Numbered from the stretch's first letter, positions 42,995 to 56,909 are shown. The stretch: DNA of 64,000 nucleotides from Neonectria sp. B-13 (GCA_002682825.1 NOKP01000057.1:62001-126000); one strand, 5' to 3'. Notes: generated by a model from the sequence alone, not told the origin. Translations and numbers: made by a program.

Positions 42995-44641
42995 CTACAG
43001 GTTCGACACGAACTCCTTCAGCGGCTTCTCGTACATCTCCAAAACCCGATTTCTACTGTCCTGGAGCCTCTCCTTTGACTCTTGGAAGATGCGTGGTATC
43101 CCGCTGTCTTTGAACTCCTTGTCGCCGAGAATCAGGTCGGCCAGGCCGGCGGCGCAGAGAAAGACCTGCGGCATTCCATGGCCAGTGAAGCCGCCCAAGA
43201 TGAACATGCCGGGGCGGTCGGGAATGGGACCCAGCCGTGGGATGCGATCGGACGAGTATCCCATGACTGCAAGGGAGCGTTAGCCTGCCGTGTCAAAGTA
43301 GGGAGGAGGGGGCAGGAAGGGGAAACAGAAAGGGGAAATGCACTTCCTGTCCACACATCATCGACACGGGCCCCGCTGTTCTCCCATCCGTGAAAGTGCC
43401 TCTGCATGTATCCGTCGAAATAGTGTCGAGCTCGTTCAATCAACTCGGCGTCGTTTGTGCTGCCGTACCAGTCTTCCAGGTGCCGGACGTAGGCTTGACG
43501 CGCGCCACCGACGATGATGCTCCCGTCAGGACGCGGGATGAGGTAGTCAAAGTCCCAATCGTTGAACCGCAGGGCGTATGAGTTTGCTAAGTGAGGGGCC
43601 CTTGCCGTCGTGGTGATGCGGCTGCAAATAGCTCGGTATGGGATGATCCTGTCCTTGTACTCGGGGAGAACGGCTGCAGTGTAGGCGTTGGTGGCCATGA
43701 CGACCTGGGCAGCCTTGACGATGCCTCGGGCCGTTGTCACGGTCCAGAGCCCGTCTTGGTCGGGGGCAGCCGATATCGCTTGTACGGGCGTGTTGGTCTG
43801 GAGGTTGACGCCTCCCTCGACGGCCTTGCGGAACGCGTGATGGATGAGCTTGTAGGGCCATAGGTGACCTGCGGTGTAGCTGAAGCAGCCCTTGGCTCCC
43901 TTTACACCGGAGAGCTTTTCGTTTTGGTCGTCGAGTCAGCGAGCGAGCAGCGTTCTTTTGGAATTGGAAATTGGGAATTGGGGGCGGCGTAACGCGTTGG
44001 CGCTTCCTTGATGCATTCTTACCCTCTCGGCAAACTCGGGCGGCGAGCAGTAGGTCTTCTTGGTCGCTTCGACGCCCTCTTTCAGCAACAAGTCGTAGCC
44101 TGCTTTGGCGTCATCCTGGAGCCGGGCCGACAGCTGAACATCGAGGGCCCGGGTGAGGACAAAGTCGCAGTCGATGTCTTGGTCGCGGATGAAGTCGGCG
44201 ACGGCGTCGACGTTGGCCGCTTCGAAGTTGGCCACCTCGGCCGCCGCTTCCAACCCGTATTCCTTTGCCAACCTCGCGATGGAGTAATACGAGTCGGGTT
44301 TGAGGTGACCACCTGGAAAAGGAATTCCCGTCAACCACCAGCGCTCAGCAGCTAAGGAGAAAGAGAAGGCGAGCCCTACCGTTGCGTCCCGTCGCTCCCG
44401 AGCAGAGCTGCCTCGCCTCGAGAACCAGGATCGAGGGTATCCTATCGCCGCGTTTGGCTAGGAGATGGGTCGTGAGCGCGGCTCCGGAATAGCCCGCCCC
44501 GACGATGACGACGTCGGACCGGTTCGGAAGCTCGGGCGTCGAGCGATGCTCGTCCAGCTCGCCGGTCTGGCTCCTCCAAAAGGAGCTCATGCCGTTGGGG
44601 CGAGGGAATGCGGATTGGGACTGGGACTGGGACTTGGACAT
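42995..44641 (-). CDS. DAO-type FAD-dependent oxidoreductase
   Basis: Minus-strand exons 44641-44380, 44312-44023, 43914-43344 and 43266-42995 join to 464 residues. SDVVIVGAGYSG (GAGYSG at 48-53) binds FAD; intron 1 splits SGATGRNG/GHLKPDSYY, the strongly conserved flavin-contact motif of this fungal group. YTAGHLWPYKLIHHAF, LEDWYGSTNDAEL, DDVWTGIMGYSSD and GMFILGGFTGHGMPQ complete the DAO fold (glycine oxidase/gamma-glutamylputrescine oxidase-like). Such enzymes oxidise amines or N-methyl amino acids to aldehydes plus ammonia or amine and H2O2. A Ser/Gln repeat opens the protein. The exon 3 end (GTGCAT donor) and exon 3 start (GAAAAG acceptor) are the least certain sites. Divergent from the carboxylesterase. 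Confidence 0.87.
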
Positions 44642-45609
44642 GATGGGTGGCGGCGACACAGATTGTCGACGGATAGATAGGTGTGTGTGGTTGAACTTGC
44701 CATGCATGGGTTGCGAAGTCCAAGCACCATATAGGTACCTCCACGATGCGTCCGGCGAGTCTCGCAACGCAGCCAAATGAGGCAACCTTCTAGCGGATTA
44801 GCGACAAGGGACGGACGGCGCTACAGCTCATGTCTACATGTCCCAACCAAGAGATGGTCTCCACTCTGTCGCATCTTAGAGCAGATTCGGGACCGGTGCC
44901 CGTTGGTTGGCCCTGGAAGACTGGAAGATATGGAGCAAGAGTGTACGCTCCCATACCCGATCCGCCCTAGATGCGAGGCGCGCATGCCATACTACGTACC
45001 TAAGTGCTTGGTACTAAACACGAAGTACTATATACAGACTACACACCATGTACTTGTACTCCCTATCGAGAGTCAAGGATGGCGCCTACGCTAATATGCG
45101 GGGTTCATCTACATGCCGGCTTTTTTATCTGATGTTGGATTGACCCCTCGTGTGGCGGCATAAGACCCGAATTTGCATACTCCTCTGATATAGATATATC
45201 CTAACCTTAGTCAGATGACTAGAAACCCCCTCTCGAGAAACGAGGGGGCCGGAGGCATCCTTGATCAATACAATCATCCTCTTTGGGCTCCACATCGCAT
45301 TGACTTGACACTTCCCCAGAAGCCCGGCTGGAGTCAAGTACTGGGGGGGTCTGCGGGCGCTGGCGTCCGCGAAGCGGATTTGTTCTTAGGGCAATTAGAT
45401 GATTGCCTCTCTAGGCAAGATTGCGAAGTAATTAGACCGATTTTGTAGACGAAGGCTACGACAGCTACGTTGACAGAGCATGGGTACGGCCTATATCATA
45501 ATAGGAGAAAAGTTGGTACGTGCCATCTATTGCTCTTACTCTAAGAATATAAAGTTGGCAAACACTCCCTTAGGATGTTAGAACAGGCCACTGAAGTTTC
45601 CATATCATC
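44642..45609. promoter_or_regulatory. divergent promoter between FAD oxidoreductase and carboxylesterase
   Basis: About 970 bases between the two starts; no gene seen. It carries GGGACCGGTGCCCG near 44890, a GC-rich near-palindrome, and a TATAAAG box at 45548-45554 for the esterase. Confidence 0.4.
45548..45554 (+). promoter_or_regulatory. TATA-like box of the carboxylesterase
   Basis: TATAAAG 56-62 bases before the start codon at 45610. Confidence 0.4.
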
Positions 45610-47587
<1,978 letters not shown>

Positions 47588-48613
47588 GGGTATTGATTGT
47601 CTAGCATATATATATTGTAGAACAGAATACCACTGTACCGAACTGGGCAAAAGTGTAAGGAACTCTACTCTTGGGACCCAGTAATCACAGCCTATCTCGT
47701 GCTCAACATATATTAAGGTAACACAACTATCTTAAGTAACTTGCTAGTTTCTAAATGAATAGACCACTTTAATATCATTGCGACATATTTAGTAAGCATG
47801 TAACATAGATAAGCATAGAATAGTAAAGTCTCTCAATCTCTCCGCTCTTTATTTTATTATTGATTTCTTAACTACTAAGATATATAATAAGTAAGTAGCT
47901 GAGATAAGCAAGTGGCTCACGGAGACTCGGACCCCAGTCGGGCCCGACTCAACAACCTCATCGGAATCAGCGGGCTGCAATGCGGAGTCGCAGGCAGCGA
48001 CAGCCGGGTGGCCTCCGGATCGGCTGCGATACCCTAGATAAGGGAGCTTATGTCGGAAAGCTAGTGTGGCACTTGAGATGACATTATGTGTGTATTGTGT
48101 TGTCAGGAGATGCCCCTGCAGTGATAGCTTAAGTATGGTATAATTAAAAGGCTTTAATAAATACATATTCTTTTATTTAAGTATTTTAACAATAATAAAT
48201 AAATATAAAACCTAGTATTTACCAATAGTATTATTATTACTATATATGTTCAAGTTTTCATATGTTATATTATATATTTCTATACATATTATCATGCATT
48301 GAATAGCAGCTAAACTGGGGTAGTAGCTAAAGCAGGGTTAGTGAGGTTATGTATTAGCTGTGTACTACCAACGCGGCTCATCCAAGGTTCTTGCTAGTCT
48401 AATCACATGGCCGGCCACCCCGCCGATCTCTTACACTAAGTTCCCCGCTAATAGCGGCCGAAGACTCCGTCCTGTCCTTTTCTCCTCTTTGTTATCTCAA
48501 TCGCCCTTCTTTACTCGCCACCCCGCAACAACTCCCCTCCTTCTGCCAGCTGATGATCATCAAACCCCGATCTGTATTTTCTCGCTGCATTGTCGACAGC
48601 CTGTGTCCCAATT
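47588..48613. other. intergenic, partly AT-rich
   Basis: No gene seen. 47700-47900 and 48130-48310 are AT-rich (TATAATTAAAAGG, TAATAAATAAATATAAA); between them 47930-48020 is GC-rich and looks like a fragment of another origin. A decayed mobile element is possible. Confidence 0.45.
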
Positions 48614-50098
48614 ATGAAGAACACAGCATACCGTGTCCGGTTTGCCTCCGAGAGCAAGTATCAGCGATCAAAGGCAGATCCGTCGCCTCCTCAAACTTGC
48701 TCGGTCGTTGCCCGCCGATCACCTTTGGCCTGTTCGAGCTTCTCACCCACGCGCGATAGCAAGGAGCCGAGGAGAAAGAGCAAGTTAGGCTGCAAGGAAT
48801 GCAAGATACGGAGGGTCAAGTGCGACGAGACGTTCCCCGTCTGCATCCGATGCCAGCGCCGTGGCTCCGTGTGCCTCTCCGCTACGCCGCCCGTGCAGTG
48901 GCAGGCAGAAATGCCCTGGATGGTCGAGAGGCCTGTCCTAGAGCCGTGGGTTGGTGTTGTCAACCCCAATAAGCGGCTGTTGCAATACTGGCTTGAAAAG
49001 ACGAGTCGAATGATGGCCCTAAACCCCGACGATAATCCGCTTTCATTCCCCCTCATCGAGCATCTCCTCTCCACCCCGTCTTTGTTACATGCCGTCCAGA
49101 GCATCAGTGCTGGGCACGAAAACTTCTTTCGTCAGTCTTCGCTGCAGCTTTGCCTCGCCGAACGTGGCCTGGCTATGCAATCACTACAGCTCGAGATGAA
49201 AGATCCAAACAACATCAAGCCATCTTCTCTTCTCACCGTCTTCCTCCTCGGCATATCCTGGATCTGGACCGAGGATCATCCTACTAGCTATGGAAAGGAG
49301 CACCTTTTAGGAGCTAAGGCTCTGCTAGAGAAGATGCTGGTTGACGAGCAGAAGCGGGAATGTCCGCTGGTTCAATTTATATTGGGGTGGTATATCTATT
49401 GGGATATGTCCTGTTCCTTTATTGCTGAACCTGGCGATGTCTCTCCGCTGGATATCCTGAATACTTCTTCTTATCTACAGAGTATGCGATCGTCCTACCA
49501 CCCCATCATCGGGTTCTCGGCGGAGCTGTTATGTCTAGTTGCCTGTCTAGGTCGGCATTGCCGACAAGTGATGCAAAGCGGGGTGAGGGATCCGACTCTG
49601 GAAGGCATATTTGAAGAGCAGCTCAAGACATGGAAACCTGACGGCGATGATAAGGACCTGGTGTATCTGAGTAACGCATATCGAAATCACGGACTGATCA
49701 TGCTCTACGAGATATGTGGAGAGCCTACGCACAATCAACATCTCGGCGCGTCATTGGATGACGATCTGAACGCAAGCACGGACGACCCTAGTCACATCAT
49801 ACATGCTCTAGCCCTCGAGAGCCTGCAAGAAATGTTCCAAACCCCTGTCGACGTGCCATGCTTCTGCTATCACTCGATCCCCCTACTTACTGCCGGCGCT
49901 GAGCTGCGGCAAGGTGACTCGCAACTGCGGACTGAGGTCATCAACCGCTTCAAGGCCCTGTTTTCGATCACTCGACTCGAAATCAATATGTGGGCAATCA
50001 GCTTGCTGCAGGACACGTGGGAACTGCGGGACATCGGCATTCATGTTTCCTGGTTGGATTCTCTGGTATCTCAAGATTGGATTTTTAGCTTTGCATAA
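48614..50098 (+). CDS. Zn2Cys6 transcription factor TF2 (paralogue of TF1)
   Basis: A single exon of 494 residues, starting MKNTAYRVRFASESKYQRSK; an in-frame ATG 24 bases earlier is possible. Cysteines 60-87 (CKECKIRRVKCDETFPVC, IRC, SVC) form the zinc cluster and differ little from TF1. Matches continue throughout: EMPWMVERPVLEPWVGVVNP, RLLQYWLEKTSRMM, NPLSFPLIEHLLSTPSLLHA, YGKEHLLGAKALLEKML, SAELLCLVACLGRHCRQVM and YRNHGLIMLYEICG. TF1 and TF2 frame the right part of the central redox run. Codon third positions are less C-biased than in TF1, hinting at a different mutational history. A nuclear activator is likely. Confidence 0.92.
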   Translation: MKNTAYRVRFASESKYQRSKADPSPPQTCSVVARRSPLACSSFSPTRDSKEPRRKSKLGCKECKIRRVKCDETFPVCIRCQRRGSVCLSATPPVQWQAEMPWMVERPVLEPWVGVVNPNKRLLQYWLEKTSRMMALNPDDNPLSFPLIEHLLSTPSLLHAVQSISAGHENFFRQSSLQLCLAERGLAMQSLQLEMKDPNNIKPSSLLTVFLLGISWIWTEDHPTSYGKEHLLGAKALLEKMLVDEQKRECPLVQFILGWYIYWDMSCSFIAEPGDVSPLDILNTSSYLQSMRSSYHPIIGFSAELLCLVACLGRHCRQVMQSGVRDPTLEGIFEEQLKTWKPDGDDKDLVYLSNAYRNHGLIMLYEICGEPTHNQHLGASLDDDLNASTDDPSHIIHALALESLQEMFQTPVDVPCFCYHSIPLLTAGAELRQGDSQLRTEVINRFKALFSITRLEINMWAISLLQDTWELRDIGIHVSWLDSLVSQDWIFSFA

Positions 50099-50129
50099 GT
50101 AAGGGTTAGCTAGAGATGCAGCAGTATCC

Positions 50130-50740
50130 CTTGGCTTCGTTTCTGGAATGGAAAGCAGGCGCTTTTAGAGATTTCGAGTCTGTCGAGTCGGTTGGCTGAC
50201 CACCACAGTAGTCACCATTCACGTAGTGGCAGTAGCCGAATAAAATGTTGACCTCCTTCCGCTTCCCCTCAGATCCCGCACTGAGTGCTCCCTCAGGCAC
50301 CAAGTACCGTGCCTTGTTGCTGTTCGAGGCATTGTTGTAGGCGTCCATCATGCCCTGGAAACCGACCGGGTTAGACACTATCCATACAGTCTATCCATTC
50401 CACTTCTCAGTGTCTAGAAAAACGCTATGTGCGGAATCGTCAAAGTCATCCCGGATGGAAGTCCATGATACTGACTCGGGTGAGTTGCCCAAGGGAGGGA
50501 CCTGTAGCATTAGGCAGCCTTCTTCATCAGCTCATATATGAAAACCCCCAAACGCCTTGCGATATTGTTGCAAGCCGTAAGCCTCTAAAGCCCACCCAGC
50601 ATTAACGCCTGTCGCGGTCTTGAAGCTAGCTTTCTGGGCATATGCCCAAATGGCCGCCTTATTGTCAAAAGAGCGACAGAGGTTAGGCTACGGATTGGGT
50701 TCTTTTTGTCGCCCTCTTGGTAATAGAGGAATGCTCTTGG
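50130..50740 (-). pseudogene. decayed paralogue of the NmrA-like gene
   Basis: The minus strand reads, in order, SFDNKAAIWAYAQKA (a stop is close by), WALEAYGLQQYRKAFGGF, a TGA at 50535-50533, a one-base frame change near 50520, LMLQVPPLGNSPESVSWTS, a TAG at 50393-50391, TVWIVSNPVGFQGMMDAYNN, SNKARYLVPEGALSAGSEGK and FGYCHYVNGDYCGGQP. Every block has its counterpart in residues about 140-320 of the protein at 32969 (for example YNKVSGTKRARYVAAEGPLE). The N-terminal dinucleotide domain is missing or unreadable. At least two stops and one frame change show loss of function. Confidence 0.88.
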
Positions 50741-50903
50741 GAAGCATCTAGATTACTAGGTTAGAGGTGATCTGGGATGTGATGTTAGGACAACTATAGT
50801 TCCGCTTGAAGCGAGGGAAAGGATTGCGACGTCAGTTCCGTTTTGCATTACAATATATCCTTTCAATTGCGTAGGTATCCAGCGTCTATGTTATCTTTGT
50901 TGC

Positions 50904-51893
50904 TCACTGTTTTAGTGTCCAAATACTGATCATATCTGTCCCTTTCCCACTTTCGTATGATCGAGGTGGTTGAAAATAGAACACCCTTTGGAAAGAGCCC
51001 CGCGCAGGCTCAATCTCCTCTCCCGGCTTATCTATAATGCCATCTCCACCTTGCGCTAAAATATCCCAGTAAACGCCTCTAAGGCCCCAAGGCGGTCCGA
51101 GAGCTTTCAGATCTTTGTAGAGTGGAAACTCGAGGCACACAAGGACGCCTGCTGGCAATAATAGCTCACTCATACGACGCCCCCAGTCTTCGCGCATTTC
51201 AGGCATGAGCGCGCAAAGAAACTAAGACAAAAATTGATTAGTCCCATTATTACTTCAACATTGAACATGGGATAGAAGGAAATACCGTAAAATCATAGAT
51301 AAGGTCAAAACCTTCACAGCCATCCTGAGTGCATGAAACCTCCCAATCTCGATTGAAGAAGTCGCCGACAAGAACCCTCACGTTTCCGGGTTGAGTTACG
51401 GAGAATTTTTCCTTGTCTCCAAAATTATACTCCTTGGGCTCGGCGAGCTCAGTAACTGCATATTGTCTTGCAACTTCTACTCCCGTTGCGGATACGTCCA
51501 GGCCGTAGACGTCGAAACCGTGAAGAGCAAGCATAACAACGTCATATCCTTTTCCACAACCCTGTCGCAGGTTAAGATTCAATAATGATCTAGGGAGTTT
51601 AGTTCAAGGTAGTCAACATACGGGTACAAGCGCTCGGGGGCGTCTTCCCTGGCGAGCAATAGGCAAGACCTCTAGTGATGACTCGACGAGATCAACGAGT
51701 GCGGGTGAAGGCTTCGCACGATCCCAGAGATGACTCTGGTCCGAATCCCACAACTCAGACCATCCGCGGCTTTGCTGTTCCGGGGGTCTTGTCAGGTTAG
51801 TTGCAGGTCAGTTGCAAAGGATCTCAAATTCACTAACCGGTTAATGAAGTGGGATATGACGCGTTGTGGTGTACCAGAGTCAGAATTCGACAT
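50904..51893 (-). CDS. TPMT-family S-adenosylmethionine methyltransferase
   Basis: Minus-strand exons 51893-51838, 51787-51622, 51561-51286 and 51221-50904 join to 271 residues. The N-terminus MSNSDSGTPQRVISHFINR continues into RGWSELWDSDQSHLWDR and PSPALVDLV, typical of the thiopurine/thiol methyltransferase group (WDxxWxxxxxPWD-like). The SAM site ALVPGCGKGYDVVMLAL is formed across intron 2, followed by VYGLDVSATGVEVA and GDFFNRDWEV. Exon 4 starts FLCALMPEMREDWGRRMSEL. Such enzymes methylate thiols, selenols or halides. Three phase-0 or in-frame joins support the model. The role in the cluster is unknown. Confidence 0.87.
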
Positions 51894-52771
51894 GACTGCA
51901 GCTAGTACTTGTAAAAGAGGAGGAGGGGCGGTTGTCATTTTTTGATCGTTCAAAACAACTGCATTTGTAGCAAGCTGGATTTTACGGAATACCAAAGGAC
52001 CGCGACCGTGCATGATGCTCCACTCTTTTCCATCCCGATGTCACTCAATCCCACTACTAGAGGCAAAGTGAGGTAATCACATGATGGGATGCGGAGAAGC
52101 CTAGTGGAATCCGCTTTCTCGCTCGCGGAGGTAGTTTCAGGGTGCCAGAGGTCCGGGATGACATCCTTGATAAGCAGTCCCTTGGTTGCCTGCTCCGCGT
52201 TCTGGGCGCGTGCTGAAAGAGCCATGGTTCTTTCTGAGGAGCTTGTCGAGAGTGTTTCGCCACACACAGGTGTCAATCCAACAAAGTAATGGGTATACAG
52301 TAATATTAAAATTCAAGCTGCCTTCATGGTTACGTCAAGGTAGACCGACCTTTGAATGATCTCATGTTACTATGAGTTGGAATAACTGCTGATTTATGGT
52401 CCACCAATAGGAAAGAGTTTGTGTTTCGCTTTTTAGCCGTCCTGGGGCCAAAGTTTTGAACTTCTTTCTCCACCTTATGTCAGCGACCCCAACCTCGCCG
52501 ACGTTAACCTCGCCGACGTTGACCTCGCCGACGTTGACCTCGCCGACGTTGACCTCGCCGACGTTGACCTCGCCGTCGCTGACTCATCGGGTCGGGGGAG
52601 GGAACCATTCCCGAACGTGATGATGCTCAAATCGCCAGCCTCCTCTTCTTGTTTGCGTATATTTATGCCATGATCGACGACCCGGAAGTTGCTCTCTTCT
52701 TGGCATTAAAATACTTTCATTTCCACTTGAACTTATCCTAGGACTCGTCTTTTTCCTCTAAACAGTCCATC
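51894..52771. other. intergenic with minisatellite
   Basis: The minus strand has a short open frame (52223 downward, MALSARAQNAEQATKGLLIK) with no recognisable end, not called. A 15-bp minisatellite is at 52491-52580. The rest lies upstream of the GFA gene. Confidence 0.45.
52491..52580 (+). repeat. 15-bp minisatellite
   Basis: Six units of RACCTCGCCGACGTT (last unit diverged). The length is a multiple of three and one frame would read a Thr-Ser-Pro repeat, but no gene continues from it. Confidence 0.9.
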
Positions 52772-53356
52772 ATGGCCTTGACAGGAAGCTGCATGTGCGG
52801 CGATGTTACATATCAGAGCACAAGTACCATTCCCCGACCACAACTAATGTCTCAAGTCGCTCACAAACAATCATCCAGGCCAGCCCGAAGTAACTGCTCT
52901 GTGTCACTGCATCGATTGCCAGAAAGTAAAGACATATTGGCTGTTACGTGTCGAAGGGTCCTCGTGCTGACGGACGAATACAGTGGACTGGAGGCGCATT
53001 CACCTCGAACGTTGTCGTTCCTGAGGAATCCTTCTCCGTTGTCCGTGGTACGTACATGTCTTAATTCCATCTCCGCAAGAAATTAACATCGAAACTATTG
53101 CATAGGCTCGCCCAGTTATTGCGATATCGCAGGTGCTTCGGGCAAGAATAACCGGCACTTCTTCTGCCCTAATTGTGGATCGAGCCTTTACACTCGACTG
53201 GATCTGATGCAGGGGAAGATAGTTATCAAGGCCGGGGGATTGGATAACGGCCTGGCAAGCCTTGGCGGTAAAATAGGCGTTGAATTCTATTGCAAAGATC
53301 GAGTTGCATACATGCCCGCCGTACATGATGCTAAGCAGGAACCTAGGTTTGGGTAA
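52772..53356 (+). CDS. GFA/CENP-V-type zinc-binding protein
   Basis: Four small exons, 52772-52823, 52879-52925, 52984-53047 and 53106-53356, join to 137 residues. Zinc ligands are visible in MALTGSCMCGDVTYQS (CxCG), CHCIDCQK across exon 2 and CPNCGSSLYTR in exon 4. The order CxC...CHCxxC...CPxCGS is the glutathione-dependent formaldehyde-activating (GFA) fold. Members bind glutathione or act on small reactive compounds; many fungal copies have unknown roles. The joins all keep frame (A+GC, phase 0, G+GC). A formaldehyde role could fit a demethylating pathway, but that is inference. Confidence 0.88.
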
Positions 53357-54020
53357 GATGGGAGGAGACTTAGACTTAAGATTGAATTAACAGCACCTTT
53401 ATCAGGATTGGTAATGCCCACACTTTGTGTCGACCACGCAAACACAGCCTGACCTACTCTAATAAGTAGTCCAGGAGCGGAATAAACATTTTTTCATTTT
53501 TTCATTCGATAGTGTCTCGCGGCACGGCCCCTGTGTAGCCCTGTCAGCTGGTTCACTTCCCATGCACATTGCGCTGCGCCATGTACGAGCAGGGGCTTTC
53601 CTATTTACCCACAGTCCCTAGGGATGAAAGTAGTTCATCTTTCTTGTACCCTGGGTCTAAATCCTTCTAATGATGGGATTGCGGCACTACTGATTTTACT
53701 CACAAGTCAAGCTTTTCTTTGGGCCTTAGGCCTCCTTCCAGATTGCAGTAAACCAGTTCTGAGAGGAGACGAGTGAGAATTCTGAGGCTGGATTTCATGA
53801 AGGGAAACACTCGCTTGAATCATAGACGATCGACGCGAACATTCGGTAGATTTTAGATAAGAAAAAGAAAAGGAAATCAGGTTTATTAGGCAAGGCAAGG
53901 CAAGGCATTCATCAAGAACAATCCCTATTTTTCTGATCTTTATTATTTGGCAAAGACGTGTTTATACGCTCAAACAGGCAGGCACTAGCCACTCGATCTT
54001 AGGTATGGTTGGTTGCCAGC
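53357..54020. other. intergenic
   Basis: No gene seen. A short GGCAAGGCAAGGCAAGGCA pentanucleotide repeat lies at about 53890-53906. Confidence 0.45.
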
Positions 54021-55858
54021 TTATTGGAACCCGGCTGTCCTCGAGACTTCGGGCATAGCATGATTGTCCTGTGCCTCATCCGTTGCCTCAGTTTCACCAA
54101 GGATCGGGTCGTCGACGGCTGCACTCAGCATGTCAAGAAAGTTCTGCGACAGTATTCGTTGCTCTTTCTTGACACGATACAACCGTTGGGCAACTCGATT
54201 GACCTGGTCCGCAGATTGTCCCGCTGCTTTCCACACTCTGGCCATCTCACGCAAAGCACCCATGCTGAGTCGTATCTGCTGTCGCATTTCATCTTCGTCT
54301 TGCGGAGCCGAGTAAAGAGCCCATTTGCTAAGGTGGATCCTCGATGAAAGAGATACTACACAGCCAAAAAAATGGGTGTGCGAGCATAGCGTTATTGGAG
54401 AGGTGATCATTTCACTGATTTTATTTGCCGATTGTATCGTATGAGTTGTATGCGTGTTGAACGCCTCTTGACAAGGCACAGGCCGATGTGGTGCACAAGC
54501 ATTGATCTCTTGTACTAGAGATAAGTCGAGCTGAGAGTGCTCTTGATGAAGAAGGATAGAGATGAGATGCATCATCATGTGAGCTTGAAACATCATTTCA
54601 TCAAAGCGGCCACCTTCGAGATAGGTGTCTCGCTTATGCCTGGGCAAAGATAGCCACCAATTAGTGAGTAGTGCTTCAATCCTGATTAGATTCTCATCTT
54701 CAAGTCCACTTATCGGCGGTGATCTGATAAATTTGCCCAAGATTCGAGCGCACGAGATCCTATATGCAAATGAGGAGAATTTGCGTTCATCGCCAGAAAG
54801 TTGGGAATCCTCCAAATCCTCGAGGTATACAGGTTGCGGTATGTTCTCAAGTCATGTTAGTACCTAATCTATGCCTTCGCCGAACTAAGCATTTACTCAC
54901 CCCTTCAAAGTAATCATGTTCTTCGCATGGCAAGGCAACATCGGTAGGAATGTCAAAGAGGAGGAAGTTAGTGGCGCGACGTATACCTGCCACCATGCTA
55001 TCCACCACAAAGAGATCCCACCAGGTCCTTCGCCAACTTTCCTCTAATATCGGCATTCCTCTACCATTGGAAGCCGCATAATCGTTTGTATTAAGGGACA
55101 TCTGGATTGCAAGGCTTTCTGCATCAGCGAGGACTGCCCTTGCCCTTTCCAACTCGCCACTACCATCAAGGCCAATGACGAGCAGGATCAAAGCTTGAAT
55201 CAAGAAGCCGTCCTCGGAATGGCCAGATCCGTATGATAGTCGATAAGCCTCGTGGAAGAGAACGTCACGGAAGATTCCAACGTTCAGATAGAATGATCCA
55301 ATCCATCGCATCGCAGCCAAAAGAGGTTCTCGATTACTCTCGCTGACCAGGGCGAAGTGTCTTTTTGGAAGAACAAAAGGATGTGCCTGGTGGAAGTGAC
55401 GGTAGAAGGCGTCCAGGCACAGCTCTGTAAGTGAACGATTCGGCACTTGATCGCTCCCAACGTGGCTGGGATGGCCATCGAAGCCCATAGGCTCGGCTGG
55501 ACTGCTCGTACTTGATTCCATTGAGACGCAGTTCGGAGACTCTGTAGGTACGTCTGGTGCTGACAGTGAAGTCGGTCTACCTACGTCTTTGCGTCCCCGT
55601 CGCGAAGCCACATAAACACACTCAGAGTTTGAGCTTGAACAACGGGAACATGGCTGTTGTCCGTTGCACTTGACATGCCTCGCACGCTAACGTAAATTAG
55701 TTACGAGATGCTGCGGTAAGGAAAACACAAAGTTGAGAGGGACATACACACGTCAAGCAAGCCCCCGAGCGCGAAGAGGAAGAGCTATGAGACCCACTAC
55801 CGACCTCAGGCGGCGTTTCTGGGAGCAGACCGCCCTGGGAGACTGGGTCCGAAACCAT
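54021..55858 (-). CDS. Zn2Cys6 transcription factor with fungal-specific TF domain
   Basis: Minus-strand exons 55858-55748, 55686-54901 and 54845-54021 join in phase 0 to 573 residues. The zinc cluster spans C34-C60: CLTC (end of exon 1), then RARHVKCNGQQPCSRC and SEC, a C-x2-C-x6-C-x5-C-x2-C-x6-C pattern split by intron 1. The fungal_trans region includes DAFYRHFHQAHPFVLPKRHF, LLAAMRWIGSFYL, ALILLVIGLDGSG and the landmark ESWRRTWWDLFVVD. It is not a close relative of TF1 or TF2. Upstream ATGs are lacking in frame, so the start at 55858 is reasonable. Confidence 0.88.
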
Positions 55859-56909
55859 CGATGCAACGTATGGGCGAGTAACAACAAGCTTCAAGTATGT
55901 TGAGGTTGCACTGATAAAGTACAGATACTTGGTAATCAAGAGGGAGGCAGTAACGCACTTGCGCTTGGTCGGGGATGTTGCCACTGGAACGATGGACGGG
56001 CGGTGTAACTCGGCAGATCGGTCACGACAGGGGTCAGACCAATCAAAATGCAGTGTCTGAGAGGTTCATCAATTTCTACCTAAATTCTATGCTGGTAGGA
56101 ACACAGAGTATGCCGCATTGATGCCCCACGAGTGGCCGTTGACGATGGCGACGCAGGCAGTGACAACCTAGTCATAGCTTCCATCTGGGGCTGGAGGAGG
56201 CGGCTGTTCTTGGAACGGTTCCGGTTGGCTTTCGGAAACGGACTTGAGTCATAGGGCTCCCACCTGCTGTTGGACTCGTCTTCTGCCATTGCTACTTCGA
56301 GTCGGAGCAAACAACTAAAAGGCCCGGCGTCTTCCTTTATCCAAAGGCGTAGGTTGGTATCCAAGTGCGTGACGAGATGAGACGGGGAGAAGCAAGATAT
56401 ACGTGGTAGGCGTCAGGCAAATTAAAAGCCCGGTGCCGGAAATGTTACGGATCAACGGGACGTCGGGGATTTTATGTCATGGTGAAAGGGGTGCCATCTC
56501 CTGCGGGGTCAGCAACTTAGCTGGCGGCCGGCATTGGGCCCGGAAGTTAGTCATGCCAAGGAAGTTTGAGTAGACCTAAGGCAATAGATTGGAGCATTGT
56601 GAGTATACGAATATGGTCCCCGAGGATGGCGGGCAGCAGCTCATTAATAATGTCGCAGTCCCCGAGGATGGCGGGCAGCAGCTCATTAATAATGTCCTAG
56701 TCCCTAGAAGTCGGACACATCTGACCCTCCGTGAAGCGGAGACAAGAGAGAGCCCGAGCGAGATCTACATGACGAAAAAGTCGAAAAAGCCCCTTAAGGG
56801 TAAAGAGCTGGACTTGCTAGGATATAAAGTGTTCGACTTTCCGGTGACATGCCAAATATCTGCATCGTCTGTAATCCAATTATTCTTCCTTATGCCCTCC
56901 CTAATCACC
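55859..56909. other. intergenic with 42-bp tandem repeat
   Basis: No gene seen. The frame of the GST gene is open back to about 56589 and would include the 42-bp tandem repeat, but the codons there do not match the family and I take it as leader. Confidence 0.5.
56616..56699 (+). repeat. 42-bp tandem duplication upstream of the GST gene
   Basis: Two copies of a 42-bp unit starting GTCCCCGAGGATGGCGGGCA, differing only in the last bases, followed by the first bases of a third. The unit length is divisible by three. Confidence 0.9.

Noticed and set aside
52057..52276. Short minus-strand frame starting MALSARAQNAEQATKG
   Set aside because: About 50 plausible codons but no family match, no clear splice partner and no stop consistent with a gene.
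56589..56909. N-terminal extension of the GST gene
   Set aside because: The extension holds a tandem repeat and low-complexity residues, and the conserved GST start is at 56910. Kept as a finding only.
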